Positions 34,546 through 42,937 of a DNA stretch of 45,275 nt are shown one piece after another (positions within the stretch are counted from its first letter, which is position 1; each line of letters starts with the position of its first letter). Below the pieces are notes generated by a model. The model saw only the letters and a program-made list of their open reading frames with translations, ran no database searches and was not told the origin of the DNA. The DNA comes from an uncultured Roseburia sp. (GTDB lineage: Bacteria > Bacillota > Clostridia > Lachnospirales > Lachnospiraceae): assembly GCA_947246475.1 (NCBI GenBank), contig CAMXSH010000015.1, positions 1 through 45,275 on the forward strand, read 5' to 3'. A program made the position numbers and the translations under genes.

Positions 34546-36677
34546 GTATTAACCGTTTGTTTTTCATTGCCAGAAGATGGTTTGCTTTCTGCGGAAGCGG
34601 ATTTCTCTTCCGTGGAAGATGATTTCTCTTCCATATATCCACAGCCGGCATCGGCACAAACCAGTTTACTCCCTTTTTCCAGCAGCATATTCCCGCATGT
34701 AGGACAGATTTTATCCGACGGCTTCTGCCAGGTCATAACATCGCAGTCCGGGTAATTTTCGCAGCCATAATAACGCCGGCCTTTCTGGGTTTTCTTAATA
34801 ACGATCTCGCCGCCGCATTTGTTGCACTTGACACCGATCTTTTCAAAATATGGTTTTGTATTGCGGCAGTCCGGAAATCCCGGACATGCCATGAATTTAC
34901 CATGGGGGCCGTATTTGATCACCATATTCCTTCCACAGTTTTCACATAGGGTGTCTGTGACTTCATCCTCTATCTGTATCTTTTCTAATGCCTGCTCGGC
35001 ATGATTAACAGCCTCTTCGAGATCCGGATAAAAATTCCGGATGATACTTTTCCATTCCACACTGCCATCTGCTACACCATCCAGAAGGGTTTCCATCGTC
35101 GCAGTAAAATTGACATCAACAATACTGGAAAAAGCGCTTTTCATAATCTCATTCACAATGTCTCCCAGATCCGAAAGATATAGATTTTTCTGGTCCTTCG
35201 CCACATATCTTCGGGAGATCAGCGTAGTGATCGTCGGCGCATAGGTACTTGGACGGCCGATCCCCAGCTCCTCCAGAGCTTTTACCAGGGAAGCTTCCGT
35301 ATAGTGGGCCGGAGGCTGTGTAAAATGCTGCTCTTTTTTTAGTTCCGCCTCTTCAAACACGGTACCCTCTGTCACCTTATGAAGCACAGCATTCTTTTCT
35401 TCCTTATCCTCATTATCCTGATAAACGGATAAAAAACCTGGAAATACAATTTTAGAACCTGAACTGGTAAAACGGTAGTCCCCGGCATCGATCTTCACCG
35501 ATGTGGTCTCATATCTGGCTCCATTCATCCGGCTTGCCACAAATCGTTTCCAGATCACCTGATAGAGCCGGAACTGATCTCTGGTCAGAGAATCTTTTAC
35601 CATCGCAGGCGTCAGATCTACATAAGTAGGACGAATCGCCTCGTGGGCATCTTGAATTTTCTTATCATCTTTTTTTACATAATTGGCGGAAATAATATTT
35701 TCCTCACCGTAATTTTCACGGATAAATTCTTTGCACTCCCTGTCTGCCTCCTCGGAGATCCGGGTGGAATCGGTACGCAGATAGGTGATAAGGCCTATGC
35801 TGCCCCGTCCCTTCACGGTGACACCTTCGTATAACTGCTGGGCAATCCGCATCGTTTTCTGGGTTGAAAAGTTCATATTCTTTGCCCCTTCCTGCTGAAG
35901 GGTACTTGTGGTAAAGGGAAGCGGCGGCTTTTTTGTGCGCTCCCCTTTTTTGATATCTGTCACCTGGTAAACGGAACCCTCTAATTGTTTTACGATATCT
36001 TCCATCTCTGGACCTGAAATATTTTCCTGCTTCTTGGGATTACCATAATATTTTGCAATCAATGGCTTTTTGCTTCCTTTCACTGCAAAAGCCGCCTCCA
36101 GCGTCCAATATTCCTGAGGAATAAATGCGTCGATCTCCGTCTCACGGTCTGCGATGATCCTAAGCGCCACCGACTGCACTCTCCCTGCACTGAGCCCTCT
36201 TTTTACTTTCTGCCAGAGCAGGGGACTAATGGAATATCCCACCATCCGGTCCAGGACACGTCTCGCCTGCTGGGCATCCACCAGATCCATATCAATCTCC
36301 CTGGACTGTTTAATCGCCTGACGGACTGCATTTTTTGTAATTTCATTGAAGGTAATACGGCTCGTCTTCCTGGGATCCAGTTTCAAGGCATGAAACAGAT
36401 GCCAGGAGATCGCCTCTCCCTCCCGGTCAGGGTCCGTCGCCAGATAGATCCGGTCCGCCTTCTTTACTTCCTTCCTCAGCGCAGCAAGAAGCTCCCCCTT
36501 ACCGCGTATGGTAATATACTTTGGTTCAAAATCATTTTCAAAGTCAACCCCCATCTGACTTTTGGGCAGATCCCTTACATGCCCGTTTGAAGCCGCTACA
36601 GTATAGCTGCTCCCCAAAAATTTTTTGATTGTTTTGGATTTGGCCGGTGACTCCACTATAATTAAATTCTTAGCCAT
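34542..36677 (-). CDS. topA: DNA topoisomerase I TopA
   Basis: 711 residues. The Toprim domain starts NLIIVESPAKSKTIKKFLG and has the acidic motif TDPDREGEAISWH (81-93). The active-site Tyr lies in GLITYLRTDSTRIS, near residue 300. Three four-Cys zinc ribbons occupy about residues 580-685 (CENCGRN...CPGFPDC, CNKCGGE...CENYPDC, CPTCGNM...CADAGC). A Ser/Glu/Lys-rich tail follows. It relaxes negative supercoils. AAGGGGG precedes the ATG. It lies between dprA and codY, the order of the Bacillus smf-topA-codY region. Confidence 0.97.
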   Translation of the reverse strand: MAKNLIIVESPAKSKTIKKFLGSSYTVAASNGHVRDLPKSQMGVDFENDFEPKYITIRGKGELLAALRKEVKKADRIYLATDPDREGEAISWHLFHALKLDPRKTSRITFNEITKNAVRQAIKQSREIDMDLVDAQQARRVLDRMVGYSISPLLWQKVKRGLSAGRVQSVALRIIADRETEIDAFIPQEYWTLEAAFAVKGSKKPLIAKYYGNPKKQENISGPEMEDIVKQLEGSVYQVTDIKKGERTKKPPLPFTTSTLQQEGAKNMNFSTQKTMRIAQQLYEGVTVKGRGSIGLITYLRTDSTRISEEADRECKEFIRENYGEENIISANYVKKDDKKIQDAHEAIRPTYVDLTPAMVKDSLTRDQFRLYQVIWKRFVASRMNGARYETTSVKIDAGDYRFTSSGSKIVFPGFLSVYQDNEDKEEKNAVLHKVTEGTVFEEAELKKEQHFTQPPAHYTEASLVKALEELGIGRPSTYAPTITTLISRRYVAKDQKNLYLSDLGDIVNEIMKSAFSSIVDVNFTATMETLLDGVADGSVEWKSIIRNFYPDLEEAVNHAEQALEKIQIEDEVTDTLCENCGRNMVIKYGPHGKFMACPGFPDCRNTKPYFEKIGVKCNKCGGEIVIKKTQKGRRYYGCENYPDCDVMTWQKPSDKICPTCGNMLLEKGSKLVCADAGCGYMEEKSSSTEEKSASAESKPSSGNEKQTVNT

Positions 36678-36692
36678 TTCAAAACATCCCCC

Positions 36693-37781
36693 TTAGATAA
36701 CATTCCTTATATAATAATGATTTCCGATCTCTTTGATCAGTCTGCCTTTGAGAAGAGACAGGATACATCTCATCACCTCGGCAGAATCCATATGGACTTC
36801 CTCTGCCAGAACAGTCAAATGTTTTGGCTCAAGACTTAAATTAGCATACACCATTTTCTCTCTTCTTTCAAGAATAAGTTTATTTTTTTTTAAATTTTCT
36901 GTCTGACTTCTGTAAATTATCCCGTAATAATCCAATATATCCTGCGGTGTAGTGACCAGTACCGCACCGTCCCGGATCAGGTTATTACAGCCCTCACTCA
37001 AGGTATCTCCGAGGCGTCCTGGGATGACAAAAACATCCTTGCCCTGATCCAGCGCCTGTTCCGCCGTAATCAGAGATCCGCTCTTTTTTCTCGCCTCTAC
37101 CACCAGGACTCCCTCTGACAGTGCACTGATAATCCGGTTGCGCATGGGAAAAAAACCAGGAGCAGCCTTGGTACCTGGCGGATACTCCGAAAGAATTCCT
37201 CCCCTCTTCACGATACTCTGGTAAAGCCTGCCATGTTCGGCAGGATAACAGATCTCGGCGCTGTTTCCCAACACGGCATAAGTTCTGCCTCCGCCCTCCA
37301 GCGCTCCCTGATGCGCCCAGCCGTCGATGCCTTTCGCCATACCGCTGATGATCCCCAGCCCGGCTGACGCAAGTACAGAAGCAAACCTTCTAGCATTTTC
37401 CCTGCCGTAAACCGTACAATCTCTTGCACCTACGACTGCCATGCAGAGCTGTTCTCCTGGAAGTTCCCCACGGTAAAACAAACGTTTTGGCGGATCGTAT
37501 AAATGACGGCACAAGGCAGGGTATTCTGCGGAAAACCATGTAGTACACTTCATGTCCAGCCGTTCCATTTCTTCTTTCATCTGATCCAGGGAAAAGGTCT
37601 GTCTGCTTGTCACTATATTATGAGCATCTCTGGCAGATATTCCTTTTATTTTTACAAGCTTTGCCTCTCCCGCCTGGTAGATCTGTTCCGGCGTCCCGAT
37701 CTCCGTCTCCAGAAGCAGAAGCTTCCGGATGCCAATGCCTGGTATGCTGCAGATCCATAGATTATATTCCTCACCCCTCAT
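36693..37781 (-). CDS. dprA: DNA processing protein DprA/Smf
   Basis: 362 residues from the ATG at 37781, which has GGAGG 6 nt upstream and overlaps the yifB stop by 11 bp; an upstream reading to 37955 lies wholly within yifB. The Rossmann-type DprA core has VVGARDCTVYGRENARRFAS, GIISGMAKGIDGWAHQGAL, FFPMRNRIISALSEGVLVVE and GSLITAEQALDQGKDVFVIP. A small winged-helix domain ends the protein. DprA loads RecA on incoming single-stranded DNA during transformation; it is kept by many non-competent species too. Confidence 0.94.
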   Translation of the reverse strand: MRGEEYNLWICSIPGIGIRKLLLLETEIGTPEQIYQAGEAKLVKIKGISARDAHNIVTSRQTFSLDQMKEEMERLDMKCTTWFSAEYPALCRHLYDPPKRLFYRGELPGEQLCMAVVGARDCTVYGRENARRFASVLASAGLGIISGMAKGIDGWAHQGALEGGGRTYAVLGNSAEICYPAEHGRLYQSIVKRGGILSEYPPGTKAAPGFFPMRNRIISALSEGVLVVEARKKSGSLITAEQALDQGKDVFVIPGRLGDTLSEGCNNLIRDGAVLVTTPQDILDYYGIIYRSQTENLKKNKLILERREKMVYANLSLEPKHLTVLAEEVHMDSAEVMRCILSLLKGRLIKEIGNHYYIRNVI

Positions 37782-39318
37782 ACCCAGCCTCCATCCCCCA
37801 GTATTTTCGATTGATGGATTTATATACCGATGCCTGTAGCAAATGCGCTTCCTGAATATCCCCGCACTGCTCCAAATCTGCCAGTGTCCGCGCCACCCGG
37901 AGCAGCCTGTCAGCCCCTCTTGCAGAAAGTCCCAGCTGATCCAGAAGGTCTGCATAGCAACTCTGTTGCCGCTTTCCCAGTCTGCAGTACTTTTTCAGCA
38001 GCCTTCCTGTAAGCTGGCTGTTCCGCGTAATTTTTTCGCCCTGGTACCGCCTGGTCTGAATCTCTCTCGCTCCCTGAACCACTCTGCGGATCTCCGCACT
38101 TGATTTTCCCCGGCTCTTCACTTCCCTTCCGTCGGTCCGCTCCATCTCCACACAGATATCCATCCGGTCCAGAAGAGGTTCGCTGATCCGCGACAGATAA
38201 CTCTGGATCTGCCCCTGGGTACACCGGCATCGGTTTATATCCGGATAATATCCACATTTACAGGGATTCATGGCTCCCACAACGATCATATCCGCTGGAA
38301 AAGAATAGGAATGCCCCAGTCTTGCTATATGGATCCGTCCTTCTTCCATGGGCTGCCTCAGGATCTCTAACGTATTTTTGTCAAACTCAGGAAGCTCATC
38401 CAAAAACAGCACACCATTGTGGGAAAGAGTTATCTCGCCAGGAATCGGATCCTTACCGCCTCCCGCCATAGCAGCTGCCGGAATGTTGTGATGGGGAGCC
38501 CGGAAGGGACTGCGGAATACCAGGGGCATATCCTCCCTGAGAAGACCTGCGATCCCGTATATTTTCGTGAGTTCCACCGCCTCCTCCCTGACCAGCAGCG
38601 GAATGATGCCAGGAAGCCTTTTGGCCAGCATGGTTTTTCCGGTTCCCGGCGCTCCGATCAATAGTATATTATGCCCTCCGCTTACGGCTGTTACCAGCGC
38701 TTTCTTCGCCGGTTCCTGTCCGTACACCTCGTCAAAATCTTCCCAGTTATTTTCCTCAAACTTTCGGCACAGGGCATCCAGATCCACCCGGACGGGAGAA
38801 AGTTCCAGGATGCCCTTTAAATATTCCACAGCCTCAATAAGCGTCCCCACTCCGATAATATCAATCCCCTCTACCATGGCAGCCTCCCTGGCATTTTGCT
38901 TTGGCAGAAGAAACCGTTGAAAACCCTCTTTTTTTGCCTGCATCGCCATGGCAAGAGCTCCCTGGACACTGCAAATATGCCCATCCAGGCCAAGTTCACC
39001 TGCCATCAGTATGGATTTGTCTGTACTCTTTGGAATCATGCCAGAAGCGGCAAGTAAAGAAACCGCGATGGGAAGATCATAACCAGATCCATCCTTTCTC
39101 AGATCTGCCGGAGAAAGATTGACCGTGATCCGCTTAGCAGGAATGCGGAACCCTGAATTCTGGAGTGAAATCCGCACCCTCTCCCTCGCTTCTTTTACAG
39201 CGGAAGCAAGAACCCCCACCATATGAAAGACAGGCAGACCATTAGAAACGTCTGCCTCAACCTGAATGATACGTGCCTCAAGTCCTGTGATTCCGGCACC
39301 GTATACTTTACTGTACAA
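37771..39318 (-). CDS. YifB/ComM family Mg-chelatase-like AAA+ ATPase
   Basis: 515 residues from a TTG at 39318 (MYSKVYGAGI), which has AGGGGG about 10 nt upstream; this matches the usual family start better than the longer reading from 39354. The N-terminal ChlI-like domain holds NLSPADLRKDGSGYDLPIA. Walker A is LIGAPGTGKTMLAKRLPGI and Walker B GVLFLDELPEF; an Mg-chelatase C-terminal domain follows. ComM, the characterised member, is a branch-migration helicase in transformation, fitting its coupling to dprA. It is co-transcribed with dprA and probably topA. Confidence 0.92.
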   Translation of the reverse strand: MYSKVYGAGITGLEARIIQVEADVSNGLPVFHMVGVLASAVKEARERVRISLQNSGFRIPAKRITVNLSPADLRKDGSGYDLPIAVSLLAASGMIPKSTDKSILMAGELGLDGHICSVQGALAMAMQAKKEGFQRFLLPKQNAREAAMVEGIDIIGVGTLIEAVEYLKGILELSPVRVDLDALCRKFEENNWEDFDEVYGQEPAKKALVTAVSGGHNILLIGAPGTGKTMLAKRLPGIIPLLVREEAVELTKIYGIAGLLREDMPLVFRSPFRAPHHNIPAAAMAGGGKDPIPGEITLSHNGVLFLDELPEFDKNTLEILRQPMEEGRIHIARLGHSYSFPADMIVVGAMNPCKCGYYPDINRCRCTQGQIQSYLSRISEPLLDRMDICVEMERTDGREVKSRGKSSAEIRRVVQGAREIQTRRYQGEKITRNSQLTGRLLKKYCRLGKRQQSCYADLLDQLGLSARGADRLLRVARTLADLEQCGDIQEAHLLQASVYKSINRKYWGMEAGYEG

Positions 39319-39352
39319 TATATGTTTCCCCCTTATTTGTCCTGACACCAGC

Positions 39353-39364
39353 ACACAGCTGTGT
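39353..39364. other. 12-bp perfect palindrome in the yifB leader
   Basis: ACACAGCTGTGT reads the same on both strands. It lies between the putative yifB promoter and the start codon, at about +20 to +31 of the transcript. It may be a regulator site or a small hairpin; it does not match the NrdR-box pattern. No other copy was noticed in the window. Confidence 0.3.
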
Positions 39365-39390
39365 CACAGGGGAGAAAACTGCCTGGTACG

Positions 39391-39420
39391 AGTATATCAC
39401 CAGTCCTCACTGGTTGTCCA
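39391..39420 (-). promoter_or_regulatory. Possible sigma-A promoter for yifB-dprA-topA
   Basis: On the minus strand TGGACA (39420-39415, 5 of 6) and TATACT (39396-39391, 5 of 6) are separated by 18 nt. The -35 overlaps the end of nrdR. Transcription would begin near 39384 and leave a leader of about 65 nt before the TTG start of yifB. Confidence 0.4.
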
Positions 39421-39862
39421 GTATTTTTTTTATCTCATCCATAAATGTATTTACATCTTTAAATTCACGGTAAATAGAGGCAAATCTTACATAGGCCACC
39501 GGATCCAGACCTTTCAGGCGCTCCATGACCACCTCCCCAATATACTGGCTGGGAACTTCTTTTTTCTCAAGATTGAAAATTTCCGTTTCGACGCTGTCCA
39601 CAATCTGATTAATCTGATCAACGGAGATCGGAAGCTTGGTACAGGAACGAAACAGCCCTTTCTCGATCTTGGACCGGTCATATGGTTCCCTTGCCATATC
39701 TTTTTTAATCACCACAAGAGGGATCGTCTCTAATTTTTCATAAGTGGTAAATCTCTTATCACATTTTTCACACTGTCTTCTGCGGCGGATGGAACTGTTA
39801 TCATCCGCTGGTCTGGAATCGATCACCTTTGTATTTTCTTCTCCGCAAAATGGGCACTTCAT
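39407..39862 (-). CDS. nrdR: Transcriptional repressor NrdR
   Basis: 151 residues, the family length. The N-terminal zinc ribbon has Cys3/Cys6 (MKCPFCGEENTKVIDSR) and a second pair (QCEKCDKRFTTYE). The ATP-cone follows (VVIKKDMAREPYDRSKIEKG). NrdR senses ATP/dATP and represses ribonucleotide reductase genes by binding paired NrdR boxes; no such boxes were seen in this window. GGAAAGGAA precedes the ATG. A 12-bp palindrome ATAATCGATTAT lies at 39913-39924 in its leader. Confidence 0.97.
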   Translation of the reverse strand: MKCPFCGEENTKVIDSRPADDNSSIRRRRQCEKCDKRFTTYEKLETIPLVVIKKDMAREPYDRSKIEKGLFRSCTKLPISVDQINQIVDSVETEIFNLEKKEVPSQYIGEVVMERLKGLDPVAYVRFASIYREFKDVNTFMDEIKKILDNQ

Positions 39863-39945
39863 AGCTGGGTTTTCCTTTCCGATTGTTGTTGGTTTTATAG
39901 TCCTTTTCTATGATAATCGATTATTTACTTCACGTAAAGATCTTT

Positions 39946-40200
39946 TTAACATTTTTTTCTTGCTTTTTCCACATTGATCTCCACCAGGATGACATCGGCG
40001 CCAATCTGCCGTATACATGACAGGTCGATTACAAACTCTTCTTCTTTCCCGAAAATTCCAAAGAATTTGCAGGGACCCGGCACTATAATATGGCTGATGC
40101 AGCCCTTGCACAAGTCAAAGATCATATCCTCCACATATCCCAGCCTCTCACCATCACATACATTGATCACTTCTTTTTCCTTTAATTCACAGATTCTCAT
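39946..40200 (-). CDS. ylmC: YlmC/YmxH family PRC-barrel sporulation protein
   Basis: 84 residues forming one PRC-barrel-like domain (EKEVINVCDGERLGYVEDM, then IIVPGPCKFFGIFGKEEEF). The family occurs in spore formers, commonly next to sigG and nrdR; B. subtilis YlmC is one of its members. Function is unknown. It is divergent from sigG, with 201 bp between the two starts. The ribosome site is weak (GAGCTGACGG). Confidence 0.85.
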   Translation of the reverse strand: MRICELKEKEVINVCDGERLGYVEDMIFDLCKGCISHIIVPGPCKFFGIFGKEEEFVIDLSCIRQIGADVILVEINVEKARKKC

Positions 40201-40290
40201 ACCGTCAGCTCACACTTCTGCCCCAGGAACAGGGATTCAATTTTCCTTGATCCGGAAGCAATTATATTTTTATAAATCTATGATTTCAGA

Positions 40291-40319
40291 GAATAATTCA
40301 TTCATTTATGAGCAGAATA
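40291..40319 (+). promoter_or_regulatory. Possible sigma-F/sigma-G-type promoter of sigG
   Basis: GAATA at 40291-40295 and CAGAATA at 40313-40319 are 17 nt apart, close to the forespore pattern (GHATR and CATNHTA). In B. subtilis sigG is transcribed by SigF and then by SigG itself. The rest of the 201-bp gap 40201-40401 is AT-rich and shows only the sigG ribosome site GGAGG. Confidence 0.35.
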
Positions 40320-40401
40320 TTTTACAGAATCAAATGGTGCGCCATCACTTCATCAACGGGCTCACTTCTCAAATAACTCACCGGCATGGAGGTCTGTCAC
40401 T

Positions 40402-41178
40402 ATGGCACAATATAAAGTCGAAATATGCGGAGTAAATACAAGCAAACTTCCCCTCTTAACCGAAGATGAAAAAGAACAGCTCTTTAAAGAAATCGCCAAG
40501 GGAAACAAAGAGGCAAGAGACACTTATATCAAAGGAAACCTCCGTCTCGTCCTCAGTATTATCCAGCGCTTTACCAACTCAAATGAAAACATCGACGATC
40601 TGTTTCAGATCGGCTGCATCGGACTGATCAAGGCAATCGATAATTTTGATGTAACACTGAACGTTAAATTCAGTACCTATGCTGTACCTATGATTATAGG
40701 AGAAGTCCGGCGCTTCCTCCGGGACAACAACTCGATCCGGGTCAGCCGCTCTCTTAGAGATATCGCCTATAAGGCGATCTATACAAAGGAAGCCATGATG
40801 AAAAAGTCTGACAGGGAACCAACCATTGAAGACATCGCAAAAGAACTTGACGTGCCGGCAGAAGACATCGTCTTTGCCCTGGACGCCATACAGAGTCCTG
40901 TCTCTCTTTATGAACCCGTTTATTCAGAAGGGGGCGATACACTCTATATCATGGACCAGATCAGCGACACAAAAAATAAGGAGGCGAACTGGGTGGAAAT
41001 GCTCTCTCTCCGGGAAGCCATGAAAACTCTTCCCGAACGGGAAAAAAATATCATCGACCTCCGTTATTTTCAGGGAAAGACCCAGATGGAAGTAGCAGAA
41101 GAGATCCATATCTCCCAGGCTCAGGTTTCCCGTCTGGAAAAGAATGCACTGGGGATCATGAAAACAGCACTGGCATAA
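40402..41178 (+). CDS. sigG: Late forespore sigma factor SigG
   Basis: 258 residues, the only plus-strand gene. The N-terminus KVEICGVNTSKLPLLTEDEK is diagnostic of SigG. Region 2 (DDLFQIGCIGLIKAIDNFDV and FSTYAVPMIIGEVRRFLRDN) and region 4 (IDLRYFQGKTQMEVAEEIHI, SQAQVSRLEK) are intact. SigG drives late genes in the engulfed forespore. GGAGG lies 9 nt before the ATG. Its presence shows at least partial sporulation capacity. It converges on the uxuB operon, with which it shares a terminator. Confidence 0.97.
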   Translation: MAQYKVEICGVNTSKLPLLTEDEKEQLFKEIAKGNKEARDTYIKGNLRLVLSIIQRFTNSNENIDDLFQIGCIGLIKAIDNFDVTLNVKFSTYAVPMIIGEVRRFLRDNNSIRVSRSLRDIAYKAIYTKEAMMKKSDREPTIEDIAKELDVPAEDIVFALDAIQSPVSLYEPVYSEGGDTLYIMDQISDTKNKEANWVEMLSLREAMKTLPEREKNIIDLRYFQGKTQMEVAEEIHISQAQVSRLEKNALGIMKTALA

Positions 41179-41220
41179 TTCCTTTCACCTTTCCCTATCA
41201 TAACTTAATGGCAGGAAACC

Positions 41221-41270
41221 AAAAAGAACAGCTTTCTATCTTAACTTTAAATAGGAAGCTGTTCTTTTCT
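41221..41270. terminator. Bidirectional terminator between sigG and uxuB
   Basis: AAAAGAACAGCTTTCTAT and ATAGGAAGCTGTTCTTTT form an 18-bp stem with one T-G wobble and an 11-nt loop. The A- and T-runs at the two ends give a U-tract in either direction. It begins 42 nt after the sigG stop and lies 32-81 nt past the uxuB stop, so it ends both convergent units. Confidence 0.85.
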
Positions 41271-41292
41271 AAGGTGCGGTCAGCAGCACCTT
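41271..41292. other. Second hairpin next to the sigG/uxuB terminator
   Basis: AAGGTGC and GCACCTT form a perfect 7-bp stem with an 8-nt loop, 9 nt after the uxuB stop and directly beside the larger terminator. It lacks a T-run of its own in the uxuB direction. Together they make a tandem hairpin end for the uronate operon mRNA. Confidence 0.5.
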
Positions 41293-41301
41293 GTTTACTG
41301 C

Positions 41302-42915
41302 TTATTTTACATATTTTTTCAATGTGCTGCGGATCGCACCCTCACCGGCTGTCAGCTCGGCAAACATGCCTTCCACCTTCTCACCGAGGCCCGCCTCATA
41401 CAGATTCACACCAAATATGGTCTCATCTTTCAGAATGGGCTCCAGTGCGGCATGCACATCCGTCTTTTCTCCAAGTTTTACCCCGGCTACGTGTTTTTTA
41501 ACTTTTTCCAACAGAGGATCCGGGCTCTGCTCAAATTTTTCACCATCATCATTGACTCCCATGAGATAGCGGCACCAGCCGGCCAGCACCAGAGGGATCA
41601 GAGTCAGGGAACTTACATCCAGCGTATCGCTTGCCAGATAGGATTTAATCGTCTCTCCAAACCTCACAGACAGCTTCTGGGAAGTATCTGTAGCAATTCG
41701 CTGCGGTGAATCCGGCATAAAAGGATTTGGAAATCTCAGCTTCAGCACAGCACCAGCAAAATCCTTGGGATCGATAACTCCTGGATCTACTACCACCGGC
41801 ATTCCCTCTTCATAGCACATTTTTTCAATAAGAGCAGACAATTCTGCATCTTTCATCTCCTCATGGATAGAGGTATGGGATAACAGACATCCATACACAG
41901 CCAGTGCCGTGTGAAGAGGATTCAGACAGGTACATACCTTCATTCTCTCTACCTTATCTACCGTCTCTTTGTCGGTAAAAAGAACACCTGCTTTTTCCAG
42001 AGGCGGTCTTCCATTCGGGAAAGAATCTTCGATCACAAGATACCCTGTTTCCTCTGAATTTACAAAAGGAGACGTATACGTGTTACGGCTGGTTATGATC
42101 AGTTCTGTATCCTCAAATCCGTCCTCCTCCAGCATCTTTTTCACATTTTCATCTGGTCTTGGGGTAATCTTGTCGATCATGGAACAAGGGAAGGATACCT
42201 TAGATGGATCCTTCATGAAATCCTCAAATTCTTTCTCCACGATACCATTCTTCGTCCATGCCTCTACAAATGCCATGACGCCTGCTTTCAGCTTGTCCCC
42301 GTTATGGGAACAATTATCCATACTGGACAGGGCAATTGGTGCCTTACAGGTCTGATAACGGCGGTAACATAACGCCGCGATCCGTCCCATAAGATGTCCC
42401 TGGTTCTCCATTGACTCTTTAAAACCAGCTTCTACCACCGGAAGAATATCTCCTTTTCCGTCATAGAGACTGTAACCTTTTTCGGTAATGGTAAAACTTG
42501 CGATCTGCAGCGACGGGGACTCAAAAATCTCAAACAGCCTGGAGAAGTCTTCCGGAACTGACTGATCCGCCACCAGTGCCTCCACAACGCTCCCCACCAC
42601 CTTTTTTTCAATGGTTCCATTGGATTTTAAAACCACGGAAAGACTGAGGGAATCATATGGTTTATAAGCCTTTGTGATGATCTCATGGTCAAAGCTCTCC
42701 GCCACGATTACACCCTTGTCATATGCGCCGCTGTTTAGCAATCTCTGAAGTATTTCAGCCGGAAATGCCCGGAAAATATTTCCCGCTCCAAAATGCACCC
42801 AGACAGGATTCTCCTTCGTGTTTTTCTTTACGGCTTCCCGGTCATACTCTGGCAGTTCATAGCCTTTTGCCTTCCAGTCGCCGGAAATTTCCTTTTGCAA
42901 ATCTGTCAATTTCAT
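41302..42915 (-). CDS. uxuB: Fructuronate reductase / mannitol dehydrogenase family (UxuB)
   Basis: 537 residues from the ATG at 42915 with GGAAAGGA about 10 nt upstream; a longer reading to 42975 would run into uxuA. The Rossmann-type N-terminal domain has NPVWVHFGAGNIFRAFPAEI and the later block MVIDKI-like region PCSMIDKITPRPDE typical of the family; the C-terminal domain holds the polyol dehydrogenase core (NPLHTALAVYGCLL). It probably interconverts D-fructuronate and D-mannonate with NAD(H), supported by uxuA just upstream. Mannitol or tagaturonate dehydrogenase are less likely alternatives. Confidence 0.9.
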   Translation of the reverse strand: MKLTDLQKEISGDWKAKGYELPEYDREAVKKNTKENPVWVHFGAGNIFRAFPAEILQRLLNSGAYDKGVIVAESFDHEIITKAYKPYDSLSLSVVLKSNGTIEKKVVGSVVEALVADQSVPEDFSRLFEIFESPSLQIASFTITEKGYSLYDGKGDILPVVEAGFKESMENQGHLMGRIAALCYRRYQTCKAPIALSSMDNCSHNGDKLKAGVMAFVEAWTKNGIVEKEFEDFMKDPSKVSFPCSMIDKITPRPDENVKKMLEEDGFEDTELIITSRNTYTSPFVNSEETGYLVIEDSFPNGRPPLEKAGVLFTDKETVDKVERMKVCTCLNPLHTALAVYGCLLSHTSIHEEMKDAELSALIEKMCYEEGMPVVVDPGVIDPKDFAGAVLKLRFPNPFMPDSPQRIATDTSQKLSVRFGETIKSYLASDTLDVSSLTLIPLVLAGWCRYLMGVNDDGEKFEQSPDPLLEKVKKHVAGVKLGEKTDVHAALEPILKDETIFGVNLYEAGLGEKVEGMFAELTAGEGAIRSTLKKYVK

Positions 42916-42937
42916 GATCTTACTGTCCTTTCCAAAT

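Noticed and set aside
36693..37955. Longer dprA reading from 37955
   Set aside because: The extra 58 codons lie inside yifB, have no ribosome site and are unlike DprA.
41208..41501. Plus-strand frame after sigG
   Set aside because: It crosses the bidirectional terminator and lies opposite uxuB; no ribosome site or family match.
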